Below are positions 8,529 through 16,708 of a stretch of 64,000 bases of DNA, in pieces (positions within the stretch are counted from its first letter, which is position 1; every line of letters begins with the position of its first letter). A program made the position numbers and the translations under genes. The DNA is from an uncultured Aquimarina sp. (GTDB lineage Bacteria; Bacteroidota; Bacteroidia; Flavobacteriales; Flavobacteriaceae). Where the stretch lies: positions 1 through 64,000 of the forward strand of contig CANMFM010000013.1 of assembly GCA_947497175.1 (NCBI GenBank), in the 5' to 3' direction. The notes under the pieces are model-generated. The model did not search any database, was not told where the DNA came from, and saw nothing but the letters and a program-made list of their open reading frames with translations.

Positions 8529-10697
8529 TCATCTACTATTTTTTGGCTGATAATCTGGATGCCCAGTTTGCCAAAATGCAAAGGTGAAAACGGTAGCAAA
8601 TCTTTCAAATTGTTTTAACTTAGTATTGTCAACTCCGTGACCTGCGTCTTTATCTATTAATAATAAATTTTTCTTTGGTGAGGTGTTAGCATTTAGAAGT
8701 TTTGCTGCAAATTTTACCGAAAACCATGCAGGTACTCTTGCATCATTTAGACCTGCAGTTAACAGTGTGGCTGGATATTCTATTCCGTGCTTTATATGGT
8801 GATAAGCATCCATTTTTAACAAGCCTTTAAATTCTGTAGAATCGCTAAGAGCTCCAAATTCTTTTACGTTTGTAGCTCCATTTGCCCTCATTTCAGAGCG
8901 TAACATATTTAAAGACCCAAATTCTATAATCGCTGCGGCAAAAAGATCAGGTCTTTCGGTAATAGCTCTTCCGGCCATTATTCCACCTGCACTTCCGCTC
9001 CAGATTGCCAACCGCTCTTTTGAGGTGTATTTTTTTGATATCAAATATTCTGCGCAAGATATAAAGTCTTTCCAGGTGTTGGGTTTTGTAGATTTATACC
9101 CCCCCTTATGCCATGCATCACCTTTCTCCCCTCCACCTCTCACATGTGCGGTAGCAAATATCCCTCCCTCTAAGACCCACAATAATCTACGTAGTGAAAA
9201 TGTTGGTTTAAAAGAAATACCATAGGCTCCATAACCATCCATTAAAAGACGACTTTTACCGTCTTTTTGCATGCCTTTTTTATAAAGTATAGAAAGTGGT
9301 ATTTTTTCTCCATCATGGGCTTCTATTTCGATTTCTTCCACAATAATATCATCAAACTGTTTGCGATCAATAGTTTCATTTAGACTTTTATCTACAAGAG
9401 TAGTATTATTATATTCAAATCTTTTGTGATCTGTAGTCCAACCAATTGCCGTAATCCATAATTCAGAGTGTTCCTGTCCTTTTGCTGTAATATTTATATC
9501 ACCATAGGTCTTTGGAAGCTTTATTTCTTTAAAGCTTGTGTCCTGATATTTGAATAAACTTGCTTTTACACCATTTTTGCTTTTTACAACATACAATCCA
9601 TCTTTGGTTAATTCGAAATCTGTAATTACTTCTTGTTTGTTCTCTTCTACCAATACCCTTGGGTTCTCAAAATCTGGATTGAGTATGGAAGTAATACATA
9701 TTTTAAAGTTTGGAGCATTTTTTGAAGTTTGAAATAGGAGAGAATCACCTCTTAAAACATGCTTTCTGATTTGATGGGATTTTGTGAACAAAGGTTTCCA
9801 ATTCTTTGTTTCAATCTCACTGATGGGTAAATAGTATGAATTATAATGACTGCCAACTCCCGGAGTTTGACCGATCAGGTATTTGCTTTCCCTGTTTTTG
9901 AGGATAACAACGGGGAAATCATCTTCTTTTAAATCCAGCTCTGGATTATTGGTGTAAGAAAATATTTCTTTTATTTTTTTAGAATCATCCCTTAATTTAT
10001 ATAGAACGGATTTGGTATTGTTTAAGAAGTCCAGAGAGGTTACATCTATACAAGGATAATGCAGATAGATAAAACCAGAATTATCGGGTAGCCATGCTAT
10101 TCCGCCCATATAGGATGGCCATGCATTTCGTATTATTTCGGGATGTACCTTTTTTAAAGCTACATCAATAATAATCATCTCAGAAACTTCTTTACCTTTG
10201 GTTGTTAAGCTTACTACAACTTTGGTTCCATCCCAGCTTGGTTGTATATAATTTATAATATATTCTGTCTTAGAATTTGGATTGAAATCTTTGGGATCAT
10301 ATAAAAGCTCTTCTTTACTAGAAAATGTTTTTCTATAATAAAGTTTGGGTGCATTTTCATTAGGCAATCTTTTTAGATAGAAATGATTATCATTAACTGT
10401 TACTTTTAATTTAGAAATATCATACTCTTTTTTGTTATCAAATTCTATCTGTTTGTCTATTAAGTATTGCTTTTTTTCAATACTATTTAATAGCTCTTTA
10501 GAGATTTTATTTTGAGTTTTGATCCATTGACTAACTTGTGGATTATTTAAATTTTCGGCATATCGGTAAGGATCTTCAATTTTTTGACCGTGGTATATTT
10601 CAACCACAACTTCAGCCGGTAGTATATTTTTTTTGTCTTGAGCCAAGACAACATATTGCAATACAATGATAAAAATGAATACAAATTTTCTACACAT
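8529..10697 (-). CDS. Secreted prolyl oligopeptidase-family serine peptidase (S9)
   Basis: A 722-residue protein starting with a signal peptide (CRKFVFIFIIVLQYVVLAQ), so it is exported. It has the N-terminal segment LPAEVVVEIYHGQKIEDPYRYAEN typical of S9A peptidases, a beta-propeller region (about 80-430), and a C-terminal alpha/beta-hydrolase with SGSAGG (nucleophile Ser about 569), GLNDARVP (Asp about 652) and DAGHG (His about 687). Such enzymes cut after Pro or related residues in short peptides. It is the nearest codirectional gene downstream of the lanthipeptide precursor, which leaves open a role as leader or clean-up peptidase. Equally it may be a nutritional peptidase. The 223-bp gap upstream holds a strong hairpin. 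Confidence 0.88.
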   Translation of the reverse strand: MCRKFVFIFIIVLQYVVLAQDKKNILPAEVVVEIYHGQKIEDPYRYAENLNNPQVSQWIKTQNKISKELLNSIEKKQYLIDKQIEFDNKKEYDISKLKVTVNDNHFYLKRLPNENAPKLYYRKTFSSKEELLYDPKDFNPNSKTEYIINYIQPSWDGTKVVVSLTTKGKEVSEMIIIDVALKKVHPEIIRNAWPSYMGGIAWLPDNSGFIYLHYPCIDVTSLDFLNNTKSVLYKLRDDSKKIKEIFSYTNNPELDLKEDDFPVVILKNRESKYLIGQTPGVGSHYNSYYLPISEIETKNWKPLFTKSHQIRKHVLRGDSLLFQTSKNAPNFKICITSILNPDFENPRVLVEENKQEVITDFELTKDGLYVVKSKNGVKASLFKYQDTSFKEIKLPKTYGDINITAKGQEHSELWITAIGWTTDHKRFEYNNTTLVDKSLNETIDRKQFDDIIVEEIEIEAHDGEKIPLSILYKKGMQKDGKSRLLMDGYGAYGISFKPTFSLRRLLWVLEGGIFATAHVRGGGEKGDAWHKGGYKSTKPNTWKDFISCAEYLISKKYTSKERLAIWSGSAGGIMAGRAITERPDLFAAAIIEFGSLNMLRSEMRANGATNVKEFGALSDSTEFKGLLKMDAYHHIKHGIEYPATLLTAGLNDARVPAWFSVKFAAKLLNANTSPKKNLLLIDKDAGHGVDNTKLKQFERFATVFTFAFWQTGHPDYQPKNSR

Positions 10698-10808
10698 AAT
10701 TTAATAAATTCATTTGCTAGAATTGAGTTTGTATTTTTTTTGGTGATACTATTATCAACTTTTTATAATTGCTACGCAATTAGGTTTTCAACTTATTTGG
10801 ATATGTAT

Positions 10809-10840
10809 GCATTCTTTCATTTTACAAAATGAAAGAATGC
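10809..10840. repeat. 15-bp perfect inverted repeat with 2-nt centre
   Basis: 10809-10823 is exactly complementary to 10826-10840 (GCATTCTTTCATTTT arms, AC centre). It lies between the lanthipeptide precursor gene and the peptidase gene. It could end precursor transcription as a long RNA hairpin, although no T-run follows on the minus strand. Otherwise it could be an operator or a small cruciform. Confidence 0.6.
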
Positions 10841-10920
10841 TGCATACACTATGTAATTATTGAGTGATTTTTAAGAACTTTTTGAATTCTCCAACTTTCT
10901 CTATACTGTTAATCTGAATA

Positions 10921-11076
10921 TTAATGTTCGTCTTTAGTACAGAAAGTATCGGTACGACTTTGACCTAGCCTATCTAAATTCTGAGCCCCCCCTTTAATAG
11001 TATCAGGATTTTCAAGTTTTGTAATTCTTAATTTGTCTAGAGTAAGTTTAATTTTTGAATTGTGTGATGATTTCAT
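10921..11076 (-). CDS. Class I lanthipeptide precursor (GG leader, single-Cys core)
   Basis: A 51-residue peptide. The leader (1-30) contains KIKLTLDKLRITKLENPD and ends in TIKGG. This matches the LxLxKxxIxxL-type leader of Bacteroidota class I lanthipeptides (pinensin group) and a double-Gly cleavage site. The 21-residue core ends GQSRTDTFCTKDEH, with one Ser, three Thr and one Cys, enough for one (methyl)lanthionine plus extra dehydroamino acids. An upstream in-frame ATG at 11124 is possible, but the one at 11076 gives the family-like leader and lies about 30 nt from a promoter. The neighbours are a split LanB and a regulator on the same strand. No SpaB-like transporter or LanC is in the window. 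Confidence 0.8.
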   Translation of the reverse strand: MKSSHNSKIKLTLDKLRITKLENPDTIKGGAQNLDRLGQSRTDTFCTKDEH

Positions 11077-11104
11077 GTTTTTGTTTTTATGATTTATGAT
11101 GGTG

Positions 11105-11133
11105 CTAAAGTATAGGTAAATCACAAAAACAAA
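11105..11133 (-). promoter_or_regulatory. Candidate promoter of the lanthipeptide precursor gene
   Basis: On the minus strand: TTTG (11133-11130), a 17-nt spacer and TACTTTAG (11112-11105), one mismatch from TAnnTTTG. The start point would be about 20-25 nt before the ATG at 11076. This would give the precursor its own strong transcript, as is usual for RiPP substrates. Confidence 0.5.
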
Positions 11134-11159
11134 GAGGAATTTTGGCTATAGTAGTCTGG

Positions 11160-11193
11160 TTTTCAGGAATACAGATGTCTGGATTCCTGAAAA
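11160..11193. promoter_or_regulatory. Inverted pair of ATTCCTGAAAA motifs upstream of the precursor promoter
   Basis: 11160-11170 (TTTTCAGGAAT) and 11183-11193 (ATTCCTGAAAA) are exact inverted repeats separated by 12 nt. They lie 27 bp upstream of the precursor's -33 box and just after the end of the regulator gene. The same 11-mer, extended to 12, recurs at 16305-16316 upstream of the NRPS operon promoter in the same orientation relative to that promoter. The site is either a shared operator or a terminator hairpin for the regulator gene. There is no T-run, which disfavours the latter. Confidence 0.5.
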
Positions 11194-11232
11194 AAGACTT
11201 GTATACATCTGATAATCAATAATTTAATATGA

Positions 11233-12978
11233 TTATTGATTTTCCGTATTATATTGCTGTTTTTCGAGTTGTTTTAGGAAAAATGAAGGATAAATCCCTG
11301 TAGTTTTATAAAAAGATTTAGAAAAAGCTTCGGTTGTATTAAAACCTATTTCATTTGCAATAGCCTTGATGGTGTATTTTCTAAATTTAGAATTTGATTT
11401 TAATTCGTCTACCACATAATCAATTCTCAATTCATTTACGTAATTGCTAAAACTTTTATCCTTGTGCATATTAATTACTTTAGATAAATATTTAGAATTG
11501 GTTTTAAATCTTTTAGACAAACTACTTACTGTTAGATTAGCTTCTAAGAACTCGTTATTATTTTCAAAAGATTCAAGATTTTTAAGGATATCATTTACGA
11601 TAATTTCTGAAATTCCTATATCAGTAGGTTTAGTATTTTCCGGTTTTTCTTCTACCGTTGGTGTAATAGATGTTTTTATAGAAGGTTTTTTATTGTCATC
11701 AAGTAGTTCAAGAAATCTTTTTTTGTAGGTTCTTTTCTTTTTCTCGTTTAAGAACAAAATGATAATTAGTGCAAAAGAAACGAGGGACAGAATTACTAAA
11801 ACAATAATTTTTGTTCTATTGTTTTTCTCTAGAGAGTCAATAATCTCTTGTTTTTCTAATATTAAATTGGGTGTAGAATATTCTTCATTAATCTGTCGGG
11901 ATAGATATTTGAAATTATTATCGAGGATACTATCTACAGTTAATAGTTTATCAATATAAAAAATATGTTGATCGGTATTTTTTTGTTCTTTGTAATATTT
12001 GATCAGTAATTCATAGGCTTCTCTTATTTTGGGAAAGAAATATTGTGTAGAGAAGGCTATTGAGTCAACTCTTTTAAGATGGTGTATAGATGTATTAAAA
12101 TCATTTTGCGAGAAGTATATCTTACCTAAGTAAAGTTCCACTCTTTCTATAGTACCAGGACCTTGTGTTTTATAATCTCTTAGTTTTTTCAATTTAGTAA
12201 TGCTATCCAGGCTAGGCTGATATTGTTTCTTATAATAATGCGCCATAGCTGTAGATAATAAAAGACGGGTATACAAAATACTATCTTTTGATTTTAAACT
12301 TAAGCGTATAGCCTTTCTATTGATGGTGTAAGCGGAGTCGTATTTTTTTATTGCATTATATACTACACCGGTAGCATAGAGAGATTTTATATAATCATAC
12401 TCATAATCTTTGTCTTGTTCAAATTTGTCTTCGTAGTATGTTACTGTAGATTTTAAAAGTTCCAGGCCTTCTTGGTATTCGCCAAGATTATTTTTTAAAA
12501 TAGCGATAAAATATTTGGTTTTAAATTTTTGATCAATATTATCATTTTTGTTGGCATATACATTAGCTTTTACTAACTCATCCATAGATTTTTGATAATC
12601 TCCTTTTGATCCAAAAACTCTGGCTTTTAATAAATACGCTTTAGCTGGATATTCAAAATCATTTATGTCTTTGGTAATACTAATGATGCTATCAGCATAT
12701 GATAAAGCACTATCGTGTTTAGAAACCGTTGCGAGCATATAATATCCGTTAGCCTTTTTTATAATATCGGTGTCTTGTTTAGCTTTTAAAAGAAAGGCTT
12801 TGGCATATTTTTGAGCGTTTACAGAATCATTTAATTGTTGGTTGAATTTTTCTAAAAGCTCTGCGTATTTTTTTTGAGCTAATACAGTTATGTTATTTTC
12901 GTTAATTTCTTGGGCATGAATATTTTGAAGCAATATTAAAATTGCAAGAAAGATAATTTTGTGTTTGATTTTTTTCAT
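11233..12978 (-). CDS. Membrane-anchored TPR/AraC-type transcriptional regulator
   Basis: A 581-residue protein with a signal-like N-terminus (KHKIIFLAILILLQNIHAQ), a tetratricopeptide-like helical sensor region (about 30-370), one transmembrane helix (IIVLVILSLVSFALIIILFLN, about 390) and a cytoplasmic C-terminal AraC HTH domain (about 475-581; LTVSSLSKRFKTNSKYLSKVIN and IKAIANEIGFNTTEAFSKSFYKTTG). This one-component architecture, with a periplasmic sensor and a cytoplasmic DNA-binding domain, is common in Flavobacteriia. It lies 19 bp after the LanB C-type gene and 157 bp before the precursor, so it probably controls this locus. The 12-bp repeated motif near two promoters is a candidate site. 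Confidence 0.87.
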   Translation of the reverse strand: MKKIKHKIIFLAILILLQNIHAQEINENNITVLAQKKYAELLEKFNQQLNDSVNAQKYAKAFLLKAKQDTDIIKKANGYYMLATVSKHDSALSYADSIISITKDINDFEYPAKAYLLKARVFGSKGDYQKSMDELVKANVYANKNDNIDQKFKTKYFIAILKNNLGEYQEGLELLKSTVTYYEDKFEQDKDYEYDYIKSLYATGVVYNAIKKYDSAYTINRKAIRLSLKSKDSILYTRLLLSTAMAHYYKKQYQPSLDSITKLKKLRDYKTQGPGTIERVELYLGKIYFSQNDFNTSIHHLKRVDSIAFSTQYFFPKIREAYELLIKYYKEQKNTDQHIFYIDKLLTVDSILDNNFKYLSRQINEEYSTPNLILEKQEIIDSLEKNNRTKIIVLVILSLVSFALIIILFLNEKKKRTYKKRFLELLDDNKKPSIKTSITPTVEEKPENTKPTDIGISEIIVNDILKNLESFENNNEFLEANLTVSSLSKRFKTNSKYLSKVINMHKDKSFSNYVNELRIDYVVDELKSNSKFRKYTIKAIANEIGFNTTEAFSKSFYKTTGIYPSFFLKQLEKQQYNTENQ

Positions 12979-12997
12979 TTCCTAATAGATAAGTATT

Positions 12998-13873
12998 TCA
13001 ATTAGAATTAAATGATAGTGTTTTCATGATGTCAGAGTTGTATTTTTTGTGTAAAAAATCATAAGCTATAAGTTCATAAAAACGTTGTTGTGATCTAAAT
13101 GCTCTGTTAATCATCATATGAATATAACTGCTGACAAGGTTGTTTACTGTTATTTCTAAAGAATTATTTTTTTCGTGATTCAAAATAGAATTAATAATTC
13201 TAGCTGTTTCTTTAGTGTTATTTAGTAATAGTTCATCTAAAATATCATACGTCTTATTCAAATGGTTCGTGCTAAAAAAGTCAGCCACTTCCTTTTTTAA
13301 GGTTGCATATTTTTTACTAAGTTGCTTATTAAGGATTTTATCAGCCTTAAATTCAGTCTTAAAATTATCCTTATTTCTAGAAACCAAAAATATCTTTTCT
13401 TCGAGTCCGAAATTAAAATTTTCTAATAATTGATGAACTGCTTTTAAAATAAATAGGAAATATACTTGTTCATCTTGTATTGATGTTATAGCTTCTAAAA
13501 GCATTGTACTTTCATGATAAAATAGTTTTTCAGATTCTTCGATAGTGTTGGACCCATATCTTTCAATTTCTCTTTGGTATGTGTCGACCTGAATTTTAAA
13601 AATGATGTCATCATCTACATAAGGCCTGAGCGCATTATTTACTAAAAAAATCACTTCATTAATTTTTTTCATTTCTTGAAGATGAAATCTGATTCTTAAA
13701 TGATAGTCTGGATCATTATATCGTATAAAAAACCATTTGTCTATTAGTTTTGTTTTAATCAATTGTTCTGTTAATGGTTTTATAGTGTCGGTTAAAATGA
13801 TATTAGACATTCTAGCCCCACAGTATAATTTGTAATATAGCCATTCATCACCTAATAAAAAGATTCTTTTCAT
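12998..13873 (-). CDS. Split lantibiotic dehydratase, elimination-domain protein (SpaB_C / thiopeptide-type bacteriocin biosynthesis)
   Basis: A 291-residue protein with the hallmark opening GDEWLYYKLYCGARMSNIIL...IDKWFFIRYNDPDYHLRIRFH of stand-alone LanB C-terminal domains. In class I lanthipeptide synthesis this domain eliminates glutamate from glutamylated Ser/Thr to give Dha/Dhb. The preceding gene, 3 bp away, encodes the glutamylation domain, so the two form a split LanB pair as in Bacteroidota pinensin-type loci. The length fits a stand-alone elimination domain. Confidence 0.88.
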   Translation of the reverse strand: MKRIFLLGDEWLYYKLYCGARMSNIILTDTIKPLTEQLIKTKLIDKWFFIRYNDPDYHLRIRFHLQEMKKINEVIFLVNNALRPYVDDDIIFKIQVDTYQREIERYGSNTIEESEKLFYHESTMLLEAITSIQDEQVYFLFILKAVHQLLENFNFGLEEKIFLVSRNKDNFKTEFKADKILNKQLSKKYATLKKEVADFFSTNHLNKTYDILDELLLNNTKETARIINSILNHEKNNSLEITVNNLVSSYIHMMINRAFRSQQRFYELIAYDFLHKKYNSDIMKTLSFNSN

Positions 13874-13876
13874 TTT

Positions 13877-16150
13877 TTAGACATGTTTTTTTATTAGTGT
13901 TGTGTTTATCTTTTTCGAATGATTTAATTTTTTATCATTATAAAAAGAAAATATAAATTGATTAGAGTAATTTTCGTTACGACCTTTTATAATACTTTCT
14001 TCAGTAAACAAAAATTCTTCGAGTATAAATTGAACTCTATTTCTGACTATGTTAAGGAGCATTTTAATAGAAGAGGTATTCTCTAGATTAATTAATAAAG
14101 TATTGTCACTATCTATTAATTGAACATACTGGGGCATTTGGAGCGAAGACCTCCATTTTCTAAATTCTTCTATATTAGCATGTTCTTCTGTAAAAGATTC
14201 AAATAATGCCGTATTGCTTTTTACAGTAATTTTCCATCTAGCTTTAGAAAAAATAAACTCTTTATACTCTACCCTTGGCAAAAATGTATTTTTATTCATC
14301 AATTCGCCCCAATTAAACCCAATAGAACTTCTCAAATTTTGGTATTGAAGATCACATAAAAAATGATAAATAGGCAAACTATTTTGTCCACTGTAATTAT
14401 GAGCATTTGTTAGCCTTGGTATTATTTCTTTATTATGTGTTTTAGACCGTAAAATTATCGTATTATATTTTACAGAAATCATTAAGTCATCAATAGAGAT
14501 TTGTTGTTCTTCCGGAAGGTTCGATTTTCCTAAATAGGGTATCTCATAATCTCGGATTGTAGCTCTACGAATTACATTACCTGTTCGGGATTCTGGAAGA
14601 TGTATTATTTCTGCCAAAATTTTATCAGGATACATTTCTTGTTCAAGACTTGTAATAGTAAGAACCTGTTTTGTGATTTTCGCATTACCTGTAGAAAATC
14701 GACCTAAAAGATTAGCTGCAGAAGAGCCACCAACATTTTTTAACATAATTTTATCTTCTCCCTTAAGTTGTACAATTTCTGCTATTGAGGATATGGTATC
14801 CGGGAGATCATTCCAGTTTTCATGTAGGTGTTCAACATCATGATCATGCAATTCAAGGATGTATTTACGATCTTCTTTTACTTTGATTAATTTTTTGTGT
14901 AAGATTTCATGTACAGGATTCCATACAATTTTTTGATGCTCCTCTTTTTGCTCCGGAATGCTCAAATCTTCTAAAAACGGTTTGTAATCTGCATCTGTTT
15001 GATTTTGAAGATAACCAATACCTATTTCTATGTCTAAGGCTTTTGCAAGAGGGATTTCTCGAGTTTCATATCTTTTTGTGAAGGCATTTTTAAATTGTTG
15101 GAGATTAGAATTTTTTTGAGGAAGACTTATTTTGTTTAAAAGACTCAGTACCCTTTTGGTTTTATATGCAAATCGCATATCTAATTCGCTTTTCAAGGCT
15201 TTGGGATACATATCTGTCTGAAATAAAAACTTAGGCTCAAACTCTACATCAAGCTTTTTAATTTCTTGAGTACTTTTTTTGTATGCGTCAACAGGGTTGC
15301 CAACAACTTGATCTATTTGATTCAGGAATCTTTGAAAATAATTAATTTGATTAACCAGGGCTTCGGTGTCATTCAATTTTGTTAATGTTTTGCAAATTTG
15401 AATTAAAAAATCCTTACCCGTCACCGAAGGTTCTAATTCGCTAACCAGGATTTGATTATCAATAAGCTGATTTATATATCCTTGAGCCTCCTCTTCAGAT
15501 ATCTCATCATTGACCAAAAGCGATGATAATTCTTCAACTTTTTTACCTGATTTTGCACTTTTTAGAATTACTTCCAAATAAGGAGTATGTGTCACCGCTT
15601 CTATACTATGTTGCCTATTATTATATTTATTATAAGTATATTCAACATATCTGTATTGCTGTCCTATTATATATAGACTATTATTTGGATACCATAATAG
15701 TTGATTCTTTATATGTTCTTCTTTTGATAATTTTTGAGAAAAGGCAACCAAAAAATTCATGTCAAACCTAGTTTGCCTTCGATTTTTGGTGTAATGATCA
15801 AATTCTATATGCGTTGATTTATCAAATGTACCAACATCACATCCTGCAAATATCCCAAATGGAGTACATCTCGACGACATTCGGGAGAGATATTTAAGTA
15901 AAGAAGATTGTAATCGTTGTATTTTTTTAGAATCCGTTATTTTGCCTGAAAACCACTTTTCTATTTCCAAGAAAAGTTCTGGAGATGCCAGAAAAATGGC
16001 TTCTTTAATTACGGCATCATTCCATATGTCCTTGTACTCTTCAAATGATATTTCTTTACCTTTTGTTACGTTATAATAAAAATCCAGTGATAGTAGAGGT
16101 ATCCGAATACAAAATTCTTTGAAAAATACATATGGATTTTTGTGTGTCAA
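13877..16150 (-). CDS. Split lantibiotic dehydratase, glutamylation-domain protein (LanB N-terminal domain)
   Basis: A protein of about 757 residues. It begins near HKNPYVFFKEFCIRIPLLSLDFYYNV and contains LLKYLSRMSSRCTPFGIFAGCDVGT, the conserved SRxTPFGxFAG region of the LanB N-terminal domain. Near the middle is VGGSSAANLLGRF, and later HLPESRTGNVIRRATIRDYEIPYLG. Such domains use glutamyl-tRNA to glutamylate Ser/Thr of the precursor. The frame stays open to a TTG at 16234, but the extra 28 residues are a poor match to the family. A -7 box at 16189-16196 also lies inside that extension, so I prefer the TTG at 16150; a GTG at 16189 is possible. Partner and precursor follow on the same strand. 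Confidence 0.87.
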   Translation of the reverse strand: MTHKNPYVFFKEFCIRIPLLSLDFYYNVTKGKEISFEEYKDIWNDAVIKEAIFLASPELFLEIEKWFSGKITDSKKIQRLQSSLLKYLSRMSSRCTPFGIFAGCDVGTFDKSTHIEFDHYTKNRRQTRFDMNFLVAFSQKLSKEEHIKNQLLWYPNNSLYIIGQQYRYVEYTYNKYNNRQHSIEAVTHTPYLEVILKSAKSGKKVEELSSLLVNDEISEEEAQGYINQLIDNQILVSELEPSVTGKDFLIQICKTLTKLNDTEALVNQINYFQRFLNQIDQVVGNPVDAYKKSTQEIKKLDVEFEPKFLFQTDMYPKALKSELDMRFAYKTKRVLSLLNKISLPQKNSNLQQFKNAFTKRYETREIPLAKALDIEIGIGYLQNQTDADYKPFLEDLSIPEQKEEHQKIVWNPVHEILHKKLIKVKEDRKYILELHDHDVEHLHENWNDLPDTISSIAEIVQLKGEDKIMLKNVGGSSAANLLGRFSTGNAKITKQVLTITSLEQEMYPDKILAEIIHLPESRTGNVIRRATIRDYEIPYLGKSNLPEEQQISIDDLMISVKYNTIILRSKTHNKEIIPRLTNAHNYSGQNSLPIYHFLCDLQYQNLRSSIGFNWGELMNKNTFLPRVEYKEFIFSKARWKITVKSNTALFESFTEEHANIEEFRKWRSSLQMPQYVQLIDSDNTLLINLENTSSIKMLLNIVRNRVQFILEEFLFTEESIIKGRNENYSNQFIFSFYNDKKLNHSKKINTTLIKKHV

Positions 16151-16188
16151 AGTAAAAAAATATAAATAAGCCCCAGTTAATAAGAACA

Positions 16189-16196
16189 CAAATATA
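16189..16196 (-). promoter_or_regulatory. Candidate -7 element of the lanB operon
   Basis: Minus-strand TATATTTG is a perfect match to TAnnTTTG. Transcription would begin near 16182, about 30 nt before the preferred TTG start. No good -33 TTTG is seen at normal spacing. Confidence 0.4.
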
Positions 16197-16304
16197 CAGT
16201 TTTCTTTAGAATTGTTTTTTTTGCATTGACTCAATTCAATTATTTGATTTTAAGGGTTTTATAATTTTTTTTCTGTCCCTTAATTCCACGAATTACGGGT
16301 CTTG

Positions 16305-16316
16305 ATTCCTGAAAAC
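16305..16316 (+). promoter_or_regulatory. Third copy of the ATTCCTGAAAAC motif, upstream of the NRPS promoter
   Basis: ATTCCTGAAAAC here is identical over 12 bases to the minus-strand reading of 11170-11159. It lies 12 bp upstream of the predicted -33 box of the NRPS operon. A 7-bp inverted repeat, CCACGAA (16286-16292) and TTCGTGG (16334-16340), brackets it. It is a candidate activator site. Confidence 0.45.
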
Positions 16317-16328
16317 GGGCTTGGACCA

Positions 16329-16361
16329 TTTGTTTCGTGGTTGAGTTTTGATTTATGTTTG
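16329..16361 (+). promoter_or_regulatory. Candidate promoter of the NRPS/PKS operon
   Basis: TTTG at 16329-16332, a 21-nt spacer and TATGTTTG at 16354-16361 match the Bacteroidota consensus. The transcript would start near 16368, giving a leader of about 340 nt before the first gene. The rest of the 474-bp gap (16235-16708) has no credible gene. Confidence 0.55.
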
Positions 16362-16367
16362 TAACAG

Positions 16368-16708
16368 AATAACGAAACAGATATTATTTAATTCATATCA
16401 TATTTGGTTATTCGTTTTTAAACTTTTTGATTTATAAAATCATTTTATCACAAATCATTTATGTGAAATTGAAATGAAATTAATTTTAAAGTCCTATTTA
16501 GAACAGTAATCAATATTTACTGTTTAGAAAGTAAGGGTAAAAGAAGCTTCTTTTACTATCGATCACCATTTATTTTTTGAGAATATACTTGATGTGAGTC
16601 AAGGAAGCGAAGCTATAGCCTTTTACTAAATTCCTTCAGATAATCATCATTAATAAACAAGTTTATATACGTATTCTAGTAGTAAACATTATCAAAAACA
16701 CAACAATC
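16368..16708 (+). promoter_or_regulatory. Long structured 5' leader of the NRPS operon
   Basis: The inferred leader of about 340 nt contains a perfect 20-bp palindrome at 16537-16556, which can fold as an 8-bp hairpin and is followed by the T-rich ATTTATTTTTTGAG. A second stem is possible (AAGGAA near 16601 with TTCCTT near 16632). A specialised NusG gene begins immediately after. Leaders of this kind are where UpxY/RfaH/LoaP proteins load onto RNA polymerase, so the leader is a plausible recognition or attenuation region. That role is inference. Confidence 0.4.

Noticed and set aside
10638..10832. 64-codon plus-strand frame over the start of the S9 peptidase gene
   Set aside because: Antisense to a signal peptide plus non-coding DNA; composition is a shadow, with no family match.
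16151..16234. 28-residue N-terminal extension of the glutamylation LanB from a TTG at 16234
   Set aside because: The family match begins near HKNPYVFF, and a perfect -7 box lies inside the extension. A shorter start at 16150 is preferred, though not proven.
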